Positions 1-8,886 of a stretch of 64,000 bases of DNA are shown here, one piece after another; position 1 is the first letter of the stretch, and each line of letters begins with the position of its first letter. The stretch covers positions 843,936 through 907,935 of the forward strand of contig NZ_MTHD01000001.1 of assembly GCF_001956855.1 (NCBI RefSeq), given 5' to 3'. A program made the translations under genes and the position numbers. The notes beneath the pieces were generated by a model. That model saw nothing but the letters and a program-made list of their open reading frames with translations, was not told the DNA's origin and did no database searches. This stretch comes from Azonexus hydrophilus. Its GTDB lineage: Bacteria > Pseudomonadota > Gammaproteobacteria > Burkholderiales > Rhodocyclaceae.

Positions 1-302
1 AGCCGGGAAGTGCTGCGGCAACTGAAATTGGCGCCTTCCAGCTGGCCAGTTTTGTCAACAATGGTGGCCTGCTGAGTATCGGCCAGAATTTGTATCTGGA
101 AACGGCGGCCAGTGGTGCTCCGACGCCGAATGCGCCGGGAGCCAACGGTGCCGGCATTGTCAATCAGGGCTATGTTGAGACATCGAATGTCAATGTGGCC
201 GAGGAACTGGTAACGATGATCCAGACCCAGCGTGCCTACGAGCTGAATTCGAAGGTGATTTCGACTTCCGATGCAATGCTTGGCCGCCTGACTCAGATGT
301 GA
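1..302 (+). CDS. flgG: Flagellar distal rod protein FlgG, C-terminal part (5' end outside window)
   Basis: The reading frame is open from the left edge and ends at a TGA just before flgH, so only about the last 100 residues are visible. The end matches FlgG: a [18 protein letters not shown] segment followed by the [11 protein letters not shown] helix and a short [10 protein letters not shown] tail, the C-terminal coiled-coil region shared by axial rod and hook proteins. FlgG forms the distal rod crossing the periplasm and outer membrane. The order flgG-flgH-flgI-flgJ is the usual one, so an upstream flgBCDEF is expected outside the window. Identification is firm; the start cannot be seen. Confidence 0.95.
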   Translation, partial: PGSAAATEIGAFQLASFVNNGGLLSIGQNLYLETAASGAPTPNAPGANGAGIVNQGYVETSNVNVAEELVTMIQTQRAYELNSKVISTSDAMLGRLTQM

Positions 303-311
303 GGTGAAGTC

Positions 312-968
312 ATGAAAGTCTTTTGCCTGCTCGCCTGTTTTCTGCTCGCGGCGTGTACGAGTGTACCGCCAACCAATGTTCATCAGCCGATGACTGCCCG
401 TCCCGAAGTGAGGCAAGTCGCACCGCTGGCCAACGGCGCAATTTTTCAGGCGGCAAACAGTCGCCCCTTGTTCGAAGATCGTCGGGCGCGCTTCGTCGGC
501 GATACCATTACCATCAAGATTACCGAAAATACCTCTGCCTCCAAAAAGGCCAGCAACAAACTTGATCGTTCCGGTAGCCAGTCTGCATCGATCAGTGCCC
601 TTACTGGTTTGCCGGTTAGCGGCCTGAGTGGTTTGCAAATGGCAGGCGAGAGTACTACCAACTTCAGCGGCAAAGGTGAGGCGGCAAACAATGCCGTTTT
701 CAGCGGCAATTTGACGGTGACGGTGATCGACGTCTTGCCGAACGGCAATTTGCTGGTTTCCGGCGAGAAGCAGATCGCGATTGGCGAAGAGCAGGAATTC
801 ATCCGCATCTCCGGCGTCGTCAACCCGGCCTTTGTCGATTTCTCCAATACGGTTGATTCAGCGAAGATTGCCGATGCCCGCATCGAATACAAGTCTTCAG
901 GTCAGGTGGCTGAAGGGCAGGTCATGGGCTGGCTGGCACGTTTCTTTCTTAGTGTCTTGCCATTCTAG
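312..968 (+). CDS. flgH: Flagellar L-ring protein FlgH (lipoprotein)
   Basis: A 218-residue protein with a lipoprotein signal peptide: the N-terminus MKVFCLLACFLLAACTS has a lipobox ending in Cys15. FlgH makes the outer-membrane L ring around the rod. The segment LFEDRRARFVGDTITIKITENTSASKKA and the tail with GQVMGWLARFFLSVLPF are typical of the family. The length is close to the usual 220-235 residues. A GAGGTGA ribosome site lies just before the ATG, nine bases after flgG stops, so it is co-transcribed with flgG and flgI. Confidence 0.97.
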   Translation: MKVFCLLACFLLAACTSVPPTNVHQPMTARPEVRQVAPLANGAIFQAANSRPLFEDRRARFVGDTITIKITENTSASKKASNKLDRSGSQSASISALTGLPVSGLSGLQMAGESTTNFSGKGEAANNAVFSGNLTVTVIDVLPNGNLLVSGEKQIAIGEEQEFIRISGVVNPAFVDFSNTVDSAKIADARIEYKSSGQVAEGQVMGWLARFFLSVLPF

Positions 969-992
969 TCACTGTTTCAGGATGGTCCAGTC

Positions 993-2087
993 ATGAACGC
1001 CTTCTCTGCCACCAAGAAAATGATGTACGTGGCGCTGCTGGTCGGCTGCCTCGGGCCCCTCTTTGCTACCCCGGTCCACGCTGAGCGCATCAAGGATCTG
1101 GCCTCTCTCCAAGGGGTGCGTAACAATCAGTTGATCGGTTACGGGATTGTGGTCGGTCTCGATGGTACGGGTGACCAAACTACCCAGACGCCGTTCACGA
1201 CCCAGGCAATGGGGAATATGTTGTCCCAGATGGGAATCAACCTGACGGCCGACCAGGCGACCAAGTTGCAGTTGAAGAATGTGGCGGCAGTCATGGTCAC
1301 CGCAAATCTCGCACCGTTTGCCAAACCGGGTCAGGCTATTGATGTGACGGTTTCGTCCATCGGCAATGCCAAGAGCCTGCGTGGTGGAACCTTGCTGCTG
1401 ACCCAGTTGAAGGGGGCGGATGGACAGGTTTACGGCATGGCGCAAGGTAACGTGATGGTTGGCGGCGCAGGTGGTGGTGCGGGCGGAGCCAGTGTTACGG
1501 TCAACCATCTTTCTGCCGGCAGAATTCCTGGTGGTGCGACAGTTGAACGCAGTGTCGCAACCGCATTGGGCCAAGGCGGGTTTGTCTATTACGAGTTGTC
1601 CGAGTCGGATTTCGGAACAGCGATGAATATGGTCGAGGCGATCAACAAGACGATGGGCGAAGGTACGGCTCAGGCCATAGATGGTCGTCGCATTGCCTTG
1701 CGGGCTCCGGACTCAGCTGATGCGCGGGTCAGTTTCCTTGGCCGGGTCGAGAATATCCAGGTGCGTGCAGCTGCTTCGCAGGCAAGGGTTGTTGTCAATC
1801 CGCGCACAGGTTCGGTGGTGATGAATCAGCGTGTTTCGTTGCAGCCATGTGCTGTGGCTCACGGCAATTTGTCGGTGGTGGTCGATGCTGGTCAGGCAGG
1901 TGGCATGGGGCCGGATGTTCAGGTCAACCAGGATAATGGGAGTCTGGTCAGTGTAAAGGCCGGGGCCAGTCTGGCCGATGTGGTCAAGGCGCTGAATTCC
2001 CTGGGGGCCAATCCAATGGATCTTCTGGCCATCCTGCAGGCCATGAAGGCGGCAGGGGCGCTGCGCGCCGAACTCGAAGTGATCTGA
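993..2087 (+). CDS. flgI: Flagellar P-ring protein FlgI
   Basis: 364 residues, the normal family length. An N-terminal Sec signal peptide probably ends after ATPVHA, leaving a mature start ERIKDLASLQGVRNNQLIGYG, the highly conserved FlgI beginning. It assembles the periplasmic P ring in the peptidoglycan layer together with FlgH's L ring. The C-terminal part LADVVKALNSLGANPMDLLAILQAMKAAGAL is also diagnostic. The gene lies 24 bases after flgH and 10 bases before flgJ in the same rightward operon. One cysteine is present in the C-terminal half (QPCAVAHG). Confidence 0.97.
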   Translation: MNAFSATKKMMYVALLVGCLGPLFATPVHAERIKDLASLQGVRNNQLIGYGIVVGLDGTGDQTTQTPFTTQAMGNMLSQMGINLTADQATKLQLKNVAAVMVTANLAPFAKPGQAIDVTVSSIGNAKSLRGGTLLLTQLKGADGQVYGMAQGNVMVGGAGGGAGGASVTVNHLSAGRIPGGATVERSVATALGQGGFVYYELSESDFGTAMNMVEAINKTMGEGTAQAIDGRRIALRAPDSADARVSFLGRVENIQVRAAASQARVVVNPRTGSVVMNQRVSLQPCAVAHGNLSVVVDAGQAGGMGPDVQVNQDNGSLVSVKAGASLADVVKALNSLGANPMDLLAILQAMKAAGALRAELEVI

Positions 2088-2097
2088 GGTTTTGGCG

Positions 2098-3063
2098 ATG
2101 TCGGTCAAAATTCAGAACTCGCCTAATCGTGCGGCCTTTGATGTCCAGGCATCGCAGGATTTGCGCAGCCAGTTTCAGAAAGATCCACAGGCTGGTTTGA
2201 AGGCTGCTGCGCAGCAATTCGAGACACTCTTTCTGCAGATGGTCCTCAAGAGCATGCGTGACACGGTGCCGGCCGACGGCTTGCTCCAAAGCGACCAGAC
2301 CCGTTTCTACAACAGCCTGCTTGATCAGCAGATGGCTCAGAACATGGCAAGTTCCGGTAACGGCATCGGCTTCGCCAGACTGATTGAACAACAGTTGGGG
2401 CAGCATCTTGCTGGAGAGGCTTCCGGGGAGACTGGTGGCGACATTTCGGCAATCCTTGCCGGCAAGGGCTTGCCGCTGGATCTGCCGGTAGCCAGGAATC
2501 TGCAGTATCGCGAGGTGCTGAGCAGTCTGCCGACCTCTGCTGCGTATGCTGCACAGACAGTAACCGGTCCGCAAGGAAGTACTGAGGCGCCGGCTTCGGC
2601 GCGTGATTTCGTGAATCAGGTCTGGCCGCATGCCGTCGAAGCCTCTCGGTCCACTGGTATTCCACCGCAGTTCCTGGTCGCACACTCAGCGTTGGAGAGC
2701 GGTTGGGGCAAGAGCGAAATTCGCAATCCGGACGGCTCCAGTGCCCACAATCTCTTTGGTATCAAGGCAGGCAAGAGCTGGACGGGGGCAACGGTAGATA
2801 CAGTGACCACCGAGTACGTGGATGGTAAGCCTCAGCAGGTCGTCGAAAAATTTCGGGCTTATGGTTCCTACGCTGAGGCGTTCCGCGATTACGCCGGGCT
2901 TTTGCGCAATAGTCCGCGCTACAGCGGAGTCATCGGGTCGCAGGATGGCACGGAGTTTGCACGTCGACTGCAACAGGCAGGGTATGCCACCGATCCGATG
3001 TATGCCGACAAGTTGGCACGCATTATCAACGGGCCAACGCTGCGTCAGGCACTGATCGGTTGA
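2098..3063 (+). CDS. flgJ: Rod assembly protein / peptidoglycan hydrolase FlgJ
   Basis: 321 residues with the two-domain FlgJ layout of beta- and gammaproteobacteria. Residues 1-120 are the rod-binding (cap) domain, containing AAQQFETLFLQMVLKSMRDT. Residues from about 165 onward are a glucosaminidase-type muramidase with the catalytic ALESGWGKSE segment and NLFGIKAGKSW. It degrades peptidoglycan locally so the rod can pass. I chose the ATG at 2098 rather than the in-frame TTG six bases earlier, because a GAGGT ribosome site sits eight bases upstream of the ATG. It follows flgI closely and precedes flgK. Confidence 0.95.
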   Translation: MSVKIQNSPNRAAFDVQASQDLRSQFQKDPQAGLKAAAQQFETLFLQMVLKSMRDTVPADGLLQSDQTRFYNSLLDQQMAQNMASSGNGIGFARLIEQQLGQHLAGEASGETGGDISAILAGKGLPLDLPVARNLQYREVLSSLPTSAAYAAQTVTGPQGSTEAPASARDFVNQVWPHAVEASRSTGIPPQFLVAHSALESGWGKSEIRNPDGSSAHNLFGIKAGKSWTGATVDTVTTEYVDGKPQQVVEKFRAYGSYAEAFRDYAGLLRNSPRYSGVIGSQDGTEFARRLQQAGYATDPMYADKLARIINGPTLRQALIG

Positions 3064-3071
3064 TTCGGGCC

Positions 3072-3098
3072 TAAACATTTCGGCTTTTCTGCCGTAAA
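3072..3098 (+). promoter_or_regulatory. Sigma-28 (FliA) type promoter for flgK
   Basis: TAAACATT, 11 bases, then GCCGTAAA. This fits the enterobacterial FliA consensus TAAAGTTT-N11-GCCGATAA with exact spacing. It lies between flgJ and flgK, with the flgK ATG 17 bases after the -10 element, so the 5' leader would be very short. It suggests flgK-flgL get late (class 3/4) expression in addition to read-through from the flg operon. Confidence 0.8.
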
Positions 3099-3115
3099 CC
3101 TCAATGAGGTGAATC

Positions 3116-5152
3116 ATGAGTTCTGGATTAATAGGCATCGGTATTAGCGGTATCAAGGCTGCGCAGTTGGGGCTGCTTGCGACCGAGCACAATATCGTCA
3201 ATGCGCACACGCCCGGCTATTCCCGCCAGAGTACGGTGCAGGCGACAAATATCTCCGTCAACACCGGTTCCGGGGCGATTGGTCAAGGCGTCAATGTCGT
3301 GACCATCAAGCGCCAATACGACAGCTATCTGACCGGACAGGTCAATACCGCACAAACCCAGGTGAGCAGTCTGTCGGCGCAGTACGCGCAGTTATCCCAG
3401 ATCGACATCATGCTTGCCGACCCGGATGCAGGGCTGTCGCCTGCATTGCAGGATTTCTTCGCCGGCGTGCAGCAGGTTTCGGCAAACCCGTCTTCGCTGC
3501 CCGCCCGCCAATCGATGCTGACGGCTGCGCAGACACTGGTGACTCGTTTCGAGAACCTGGATATGCGTTTGAGCGAAATCGGCTCGCAACTTAATGGGCG
3601 AATTGTCAGCGCGGTTTCGGATATCAATGCCTATGCGAGTCAGATTGCCGATCTGAATCAGCGGATCGTGGTGGCTCAGTCCGGTTATTCCCAGCCGCCC
3701 AACGATCTGCTTGATCAGCGGGATCAGTTGGTCAACGAACTGAACAAGCTGATCAAGGTAGAGACCAGCACCAATAGCGATGGCAGTTTCAATGTCTTCA
3801 TCGGAACCGGACAGCAACTGGTTGTTGGTGGAAGAACCATGGAAATTACGGCCCAGGCTTCCAATGCTGATCAGACCCGGATTGCGATCGGCATGCAGAC
3901 TGCCGGTGGAAACCAGGAATTGCCTGAGTCACTGATTGTCGGTGGTGAATTGGGGGGCTTGGTCAGTTTCAGGAGCAACTCCCTTGATCCTTCGATTAAT
4001 GAACTTGGTCGGGTTGCCGCTTCGCTGGCAATGACGTTCAATGCCCAATACGGGCTTGGCATGGATTTGGGTGGTCGGGTGGCCGGTGACACTGGTTTTG
4101 TCGGTGAACTGTTTTCGGTGCCTGATCCGAAAGTCTTGCCTGGTGCGATGAATGCCGGAACGGGTAGCCTTACAGCCTCCTTTCTTCCACCGACAGCGCC
4201 ATCAGCACCGAAATACGAAGGTAATTTCTATACCGACTTGACCACCAGCGATTATCTGGTCACTTTTGGCGCGGCAGGGGCCTATACGGTTACACGCTTG
4301 AGCGACAAGCAGATTGTCGGGGGCGGGAGTGGTCCTAGTGCGGTAAATATTGACGGTATCTCGATCAATATTACCGCGGTTGGGGTAAGTGGTGACAGTT
4401 TCACCATCAAGCCGGTTTCCGAGGCCGCAAGAAATATTGAACTTGATACGCGTATCGTTTCCGATCCTCGTCTTGTCAACGCTGGGGCTCCGGTGCGGAC
4501 AATGCCAAATATCGCCAATGGCGGTTCGATGGTGTTGTCCCAAGGGGTGGTCGGGGTTGGCTACTCGATCGCTAATATGCCGCAGACACTGACAGCCACG
4601 GCAACTCAGCTGACTGGTCTGACAACTCCGTGGCGCGCCGTTTACTCGGACGGTTCAACAATCCCGGCCGGCCCAGCCGATCCTCTGACTGCGGCGCCTC
4701 TATCTGCTGGGCCTATAGACCTAGTTAACGGCACAGCAACTTTGGCGGGGATCTGGACAGAGGGAATGACCTTCTCGGTGAATGGTCGACCTGCGGCTGG
4801 TGACGCATTCACGATAGAAAAGAATACAGGTGGTGTCCAGGACGGGCGCAATTCACTCCTTTTCGCCAAGCTTCAGACATCGAACACGATTTCAGGCGGA
4901 ACGGCCACCTATCAGTCATCCTATGCCAGGCTGGTGGCTGAAAATGGTATCCGCACGCGTGAGGCCAAGGTACGGATGGAGGCACAGGATGCCGTGCTAG
5001 CCCAAGCACAGAATGCAAGGGATTCGTTGTCTGCAGTCAATATCGATGAAGAGGCAGCCAATCTGATGCGCTTCCAGCAGGCATACCAAGCCGCTGCTAA
5101 GGTACTGCAGGTCGGTAATACGTTGTTTGACACCATCCTGTCGATCAGGTGA
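3116..5152 (+). CDS. flgK: Flagellar hook-associated protein 1 FlgK
   Basis: 678 residues. The N-terminal axial-protein motif SSGLIGIGISGIKAAQLGLLATEHNIVNAHTPGYSRQ and the C-terminal coiled coil NIDEEAANLMRFQQAYQAAAKVLQ...DTILSIR define FlgK, the first junction protein between hook and filament. It is longer than the E. coli protein (about 547), and the extra length is in the variable central region rich in Gly, Thr and Ser. A GAGGTGA ribosome site precedes the ATG, and a sigma-28-type promoter lies immediately upstream. flgL follows ten bases after the stop. Confidence 0.97.
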   Translation: MSSGLIGIGISGIKAAQLGLLATEHNIVNAHTPGYSRQSTVQATNISVNTGSGAIGQGVNVVTIKRQYDSYLTGQVNTAQTQVSSLSAQYAQLSQIDIMLADPDAGLSPALQDFFAGVQQVSANPSSLPARQSMLTAAQTLVTRFENLDMRLSEIGSQLNGRIVSAVSDINAYASQIADLNQRIVVAQSGYSQPPNDLLDQRDQLVNELNKLIKVETSTNSDGSFNVFIGTGQQLVVGGRTMEITAQASNADQTRIAIGMQTAGGNQELPESLIVGGELGGLVSFRSNSLDPSINELGRVAASLAMTFNAQYGLGMDLGGRVAGDTGFVGELFSVPDPKVLPGAMNAGTGSLTASFLPPTAPSAPKYEGNFYTDLTTSDYLVTFGAAGAYTVTRLSDKQIVGGGSGPSAVNIDGISINITAVGVSGDSFTIKPVSEAARNIELDTRIVSDPRLVNAGAPVRTMPNIANGGSMVLSQGVVGVGYSIANMPQTLTATATQLTGLTTPWRAVYSDGSTIPAGPADPLTAAPLSAGPIDLVNGTATLAGIWTEGMTFSVNGRPAAGDAFTIEKNTGGVQDGRNSLLFAKLQTSNTISGGTATYQSSYARLVAENGIRTREAKVRMEAQDAVLAQAQNARDSLSAVNIDEEAANLMRFQQAYQAAAKVLQVGNTLFDTILSIR

Positions 5153-5162
5153 GGAGATAGTT

Positions 5163-6143
5163 ATGCGCGTCAGCACATCAATGATGTTTAACTCGGGCCT
5201 GAGGGGCATTACCAGTCTGCAGTCCGAGTTGTTCAAAACCCAGAACCAGCTTTCGACGGGGCGTCGGATCATGACGCCTGCCGATGACCCGATTGGGGCC
5301 TCTGAGGCGTTGGAGGTGTCGCAGTCGAAAGGCGTTAACGAACAGTTTCTCAACAATCAGGCGAATGCTAACGTCAAATTGACTTTGGCCGAAGGGATAG
5401 TAGGTAGTGTTGGGAATTCATTGATCCGTATTTCGGAACTTGCTGGTCAAGCAGCAAATCCGACGTATTCCCCCGAGCAAAGGGGGCTGATCGCTAAAGA
5501 AATAAAAATGCAATTGGACACAATTGTAGGCTTGGCAAACACCCAGGACGGAACTGGTTCGTACATTTTTTCTGGTCACAAGTCGACCACGGAGCCATTT
5601 TCGATAAATACTGCCGCTGTACCGCCAGCCGCTGGTGCTACTGTGCCTAGCTACAATTTGACGAATACTCATGTTGTTTATGCCGGAGATGCTGGTAGCC
5701 ATGTCTTGCAGGTGTCTGCCTCAAAAACCATAGCGGTTTCCGAGAGTGGTATTGACGCATTTATGCAGGTCAAGGATGCCCAGGGGAATGTTACTGGTCA
5801 GAGCATGTTTGATACCATTCAGAACCTGATCAATGTCATTGATCCGTCCAGCGGAATGAGTTTTTCTGCTACTGAACTTCAGCAGGTTCGCGATCATGTG
5901 AGCAATGCCGTTGATCATGTTGCCAATGTCCGGGCGACACTCGGTGCAAGATTGAATTCAGTGGACGGTCTGACGACCACGGCAACGGACATCGACTATC
6001 TTTACGATGTCCGGCTATCCGAATTGCAGGATCTTGACTATACAGAGGCGATCTCACGCTTCATGCGCTACCAGACCCAGCTTGAGGCAACACAACTGAC
6101 CTTCAAGCAGACTAGTCAACTCAGCCTCTTCAATATCCTGTGA
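5163..6143 (+). CDS. flgL: Flagellar hook-associated protein 3 FlgL
   Basis: 326 residues with a flagellin-like N-terminus (MRVSTSMMFNSGLRGITSLQ, then LSTGRRIMTPADDPIGAS) and the C-terminal flagellin-like helix ending in QTSQLSLFNIL. FlgL is the second hook-filament junction protein. The ATG at 5163 was chosen because it matches the standard FlgL start and has a GAGGAG ribosome site. A longer in-frame start at 5127 would overlap flgK. The stop overlaps the next gene's start by four bases (GTGA), indicating translational coupling. Confidence 0.95.
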   Translation: MRVSTSMMFNSGLRGITSLQSELFKTQNQLSTGRRIMTPADDPIGASEALEVSQSKGVNEQFLNNQANANVKLTLAEGIVGSVGNSLIRISELAGQAANPTYSPEQRGLIAKEIKMQLDTIVGLANTQDGTGSYIFSGHKSTTEPFSINTAAVPPAAGATVPSYNLTNTHVVYAGDAGSHVLQVSASKTIAVSESGIDAFMQVKDAQGNVTGQSMFDTIQNLINVIDPSSGMSFSATELQQVRDHVSNAVDHVANVRATLGARLNSVDGLTTTATDIDYLYDVRLSELQDLDYTEAISRFMRYQTQLEATQLTFKQTSQLSLFNIL

Positions 6144-6577
6144 AACGCTATCTAGCCATCGGTATTGCTGCGCTGAGTCTGGGAACGGGGGGGTGTTCCA
6201 CTACAGGGGCCAATGCCTTTACCCTGGCCACCAACACCACGCTAACCTGGAATGTTGCGCTGGGGGCGGCAGCCGCCATCTATCTGATTTACGATCCCCT
6301 GGCGCCCAATTGGGAAATCGAAGAGGCGAAACTCTCCGGCGAAACTTATCGGTTGTCGATGAAAATGAAGCGTTTTCATACCGGTGGCTCTGGCGAGGCA
6401 TTGCAGGTTTTGAAGCGCCGAGCCAGCCAGTTACAACAGGAAAACGGTCACGCGGGTTATCAGATCGCCGAGTACACCGAAGGGATAGATTCGCAGACAC
6501 TTGGTGCGCGCCGTGTGGCGGGAGGTACGATACGCTTCATCAAGCATGAAGTTGCAGATTCGTTCGCACTAAACTGA
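6140..6577 (+). CDS. Small putative lipoprotein of unknown function
   Basis: 145 residues starting with GTG inside the flgL stop (GTGA overlap), so almost certainly translated together with flgL. The N-terminus has a signal peptide followed by LGTGGCSTTG, a plausible lipobox with Cys19. A short hydrophobic stretch (NVALGAAAAIYLIYDPLAPNW) follows, then a charged soluble domain containing KRRASQLQQENGHAGYQIAEYTEGID. I do not recognise the family. Its place at the end of the flg operon suggests an envelope role in flagellation, which is inference only. It ends two bases before the convergent fliR stop, with no clear terminator between. Confidence 0.75.
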   Translation: MKRYLAIGIAALSLGTGGCSTTGANAFTLATNTTLTWNVALGAAAAIYLIYDPLAPNWEIEEAKLSGETYRLSMKMKRFHTGGSGEALQVLKRRASQLQQENGHAGYQIAEYTEGIDSQTLGARRVAGGTIRFIKHEVADSFALN

Positions 6578-6579
6578 TC

Positions 6580-7365
6580 CTATTGACCGGCGGGTAGCGC
6601 AAATCCCAGCATCGCCCGCAGTGCATAGTCATAGAGTGCCTGCAGGGGAACAGCAAGATAGTTCAGGCTGAGTGCGACGCCAGCAAATCCTCCCATCAGA
6701 GTCAATGGAAAGCCAAGGGCGAAGAGGTTTAGTTGGGGTGCGGCCTTGGTCAGGACCCCCAGTGCCACATTGGTGATCATCAGTGCAATTAGCACCGGTA
6801 GGGCCAAGAGCAATCCTGCCGAAAATATCTTGCTGCCGAGTTCGGTCAAGTTGCGCCAGCTATTGGGTGACAAGGCTTCAGGTCCGACTGGAATGGCGTG
6901 AAAGCTCTGGGCAAGGGTCGAGACATAGAGCAGGTGCCCGTCAAGTGACAGAAACAGCAGCAACGCCAGCAAGCCGATGAATTCGGCGAGGACGGGTGTC
7001 TGAGCGCCTTCCAAAGGGTCGTAGAAGGTGGCAAAACCAAGACCCATCTGGAATCCGATGAACGTGCCGGCCATGTCGATGGCAGCAAATACGACGCGTG
7101 CGGCAAATCCCATGGCGATCCCGATCAGGATCTGTTGGCCGAGTATCCAGAGGCCGGCCAGTGATGCGGGTTGAACCGCAGGCATTGGGGGAAGCGCCGG
7201 TGCGATGGCGATGGTGATTCCCAGTCCGAGTATCAGTCGTGTCTGCCTGGGTATGCCGGCGGTACTCCAGAGCGGTGCGGTCGCAATAAGCCCGAGTATC
7301 CTTGCCAGCGGATAGGCGTAGAAAGCAATCCAGGCGTCGATTTGCGTCGTGCTGATATTCAGCAT
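6580..7365 (-). CDS. fliR: Flagellar export apparatus membrane protein FliR
   Basis: 261 residues, very hydrophobic, with about six membrane helices. The family signatures IDAWIAFYAYPLARILGLIATAPLWS near the start and GFQMGLGFATFYDPL in the middle are visible. FliR is part of the FliPQR gate of the flagellar type III export machine. It is the last gene of the leftward fliF-R operon, one base after fliQ, and converges on the lipoprotein gene. Length is normal. Confidence 0.96.
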   Translation of the reverse strand: MLNISTTQIDAWIAFYAYPLARILGLIATAPLWSTAGIPRQTRLILGLGITIAIAPALPPMPAVQPASLAGLWILGQQILIGIAMGFAARVVFAAIDMAGTFIGFQMGLGFATFYDPLEGAQTPVLAEFIGLLALLLFLSLDGHLLYVSTLAQSFHAIPVGPEALSPNSWRNLTELGSKIFSAGLLLALPVLIALMITNVALGVLTKAAPQLNLFALGFPLTLMGGFAGVALSLNYLAVPLQALYDYALRAMLGFALPAGQ

Positions 7366-7366
7366 C

Positions 7367-7636
7367 TTAGCCGATCAATTGTGGAATGCTGCCAAAAAGT
7401 CGCTGGATATAGTCCATCATGTATTGCAGCATCCATGGGCCAAAAAGTATCAGGACCAGGAATATCCCCACCAGCTTGGGTACAAACTGCAGCGTTGCTT
7501 CGTTGAGCTGGGTAGCGGCTTGGAAAATGCTGACGATCAGGCCTACTACCAAAGCTGTCAGTAGCATGGGTGCCGCCAACATCAGGGTTGTTTCGATGGC
7601 TTGGCGGCCGATTTCCATGACAGTGCCTGGGGTCAT
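7367..7636 (-). CDS. fliQ: Flagellar export apparatus membrane protein FliQ
   Basis: 89 residues, the standard FliQ length, with two hydrophobic hairpin helices (ETTLMLAAPMLLTALVVGLIV and the later PKLVGIFLVLILFGPWML). FliQ packs around the FliP5FliR1 core to form the export gate. Its ATG overlaps the fliP stop by four bases, and fliR follows one base later, so fliP, fliQ and fliR are tightly coupled. Confidence 0.96.
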   Translation of the reverse strand: MTPGTVMEIGRQAIETTLMLAAPMLLTALVVGLIVSIFQAATQLNEATLQFVPKLVGIFLVLILFGPWMLQYMMDYIQRLFGSIPQLIG

Positions 7637-8379
7637 ATGTTGAAACTCTGAACAAGTGAACCAATGATCAGATGCCAGCCGTCGACCAGGACAAAAAGCA
7701 TCAGCTTGAATGGCAAGGCAACCATGATTGGCGACATCATCATCATGCCCATCGACATCAGGATGCTGGCTACCACCATATCGATGATCAGGAAGGGGAT
7801 GAACAGGACGAAACCGATCTGGAATGCTGTTTTGAGTTCACTGATGACGAAGGAGGGAATCAGGATGCGCAGGGGAACATCCTCCGGTTTCTCGATATTG
7901 GTGATCCGGGCGACCCCGGCGAACATCGCGATATCGGCTTCTCGTGTGTGCTTGAGCATGAACGCGCGCAGTGGCTCGATGGTTCGCTCGCCTGCCTGCA
8001 TGACATTGATCCGGTTTTCCGATAGCGGAACGTAGGCTTCCGTATAAATGCGGTCGAGTGTCGGCGACATGATGAAAAAAGTCAGAAACAGCGACAAGCC
8101 GACAATGATCTGGTTGGGTGGCGCAGTTTGGGTGCCCATGGCATGACGGAGCAGCGAGAGCACGATGATGATCCGGGTGAAGCTGGTCATCATCAGCACT
8201 GCTGCCGGGATGAAAGTCATCGCCGTCAGCAGCAGCAGTGTCTGAATGGTCAGGCTGTAAGTCGTGCCACCGGCGCCGGCGGGTGTGCTGGTAAAGGCCG
8301 GCAGTGCGGCTTGGGCCAAAACCTGGGTGCTGAAGAACAGCAGTCCCGGGAGCAGTGCCTTTACTACTTTATTCCGCAT
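7633..8379 (-). CDS. fliP: Flagellar export apparatus membrane protein FliP
   Basis: 248 residues beginning with a cleavable signal peptide (MRNKVVKALLPGLLFFSTQVLAQA), as in enterobacterial FliP. The conserved regions LLTAMTFIPAAVLMMTSFTR and the C-terminal LIIDMVVASILMSMGMMMMSP are clear. Five copies of FliP with FliR make the protein-conducting gate. It overlaps fliO by 11 bases upstream and fliQ by four bases downstream. Confidence 0.97.
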   Translation of the reverse strand: MRNKVVKALLPGLLFFSTQVLAQAALPAFTSTPAGAGGTTYSLTIQTLLLLTAMTFIPAAVLMMTSFTRIIIVLSLLRHAMGTQTAPPNQIIVGLSLFLTFFIMSPTLDRIYTEAYVPLSENRINVMQAGERTIEPLRAFMLKHTREADIAMFAGVARITNIEKPEDVPLRILIPSFVISELKTAFQIGFVLFIPFLIIDMVVASILMSMGMMMMSPIMVALPFKLMLFVLVDGWHLIIGSLVQSFNI

Positions 8380-8788
8380 TGCTGCGCCGCTCCCGGATTG
8401 TCTTGAGCCATTCGGAAAATGGCGGAGGTGTGTGGCTATCGTCTGCCTGCGTCTGATTTATATCCAGCCCCTTGGGCAGTGTGTGTAGAGTGCGGATTTG
8501 TCCGGGTACGATGCCAATGACCAGCCAGTTATCCTCGACTTCGACCAGCACGATACGCTCCTTGGGGCCGAGCGCGATGCCACTGATGACGCGCATGTTG
8601 CCCTGGCCGAACATCTTTCCACCGGAAACCTTGCGCGCTGCCCAGGTTGCACCTAACAGCAGTCCGACAATCAGCAGTAGCGCCAGTGTCGCCTGTAGAT
8701 AAGTGCCGGCAGGAATCCCCGGGGCAGGGTTGTCGGCGGCCTGTAGGGAGAGTGGCAAAAGGAAGAGGAGAAGGGCGGTGCGCGGCAA
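8369..8788 (-). CDS. fliO: Flagellar assembly protein FliO
   Basis: 139 residues with an N-terminal signal-like segment (LLLFLLPLSLQAAD) and one membrane helix (LQATLALLLIVGLLLGATWAARKV). These are followed by a small cytoplasmic domain with ISGIALGPKERIVLVEVEDNWLVIGI, the typical FliO fold. FliO is a chaperone for FliP assembly. The only suitable start is a TTG at 8788; no in-frame ATG precedes it. The 98 bases between fliN and fliO contain no recognisable site. Confidence 0.9.
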   Translation of the reverse strand: MPRTALLLFLLPLSLQAADNPAPGIPAGTYLQATLALLLIVGLLLGATWAARKVSGGKMFGQGNMRVISGIALGPKERIVLVEVEDNWLVIGIVPGQIRTLHTLPKGLDINQTQADDSHTPPPFSEWLKTIRERRSNAE

Positions 8789-8886
8789 GTTGATTGGCTG
8801 GAGTGTTGGCTAGGAGCGCTATCTTAAACCCAAAAGCCCTGCCTCAGCGTTCTTGCGGTCGACGCCGCCCACGAGCCATTTTTCTA

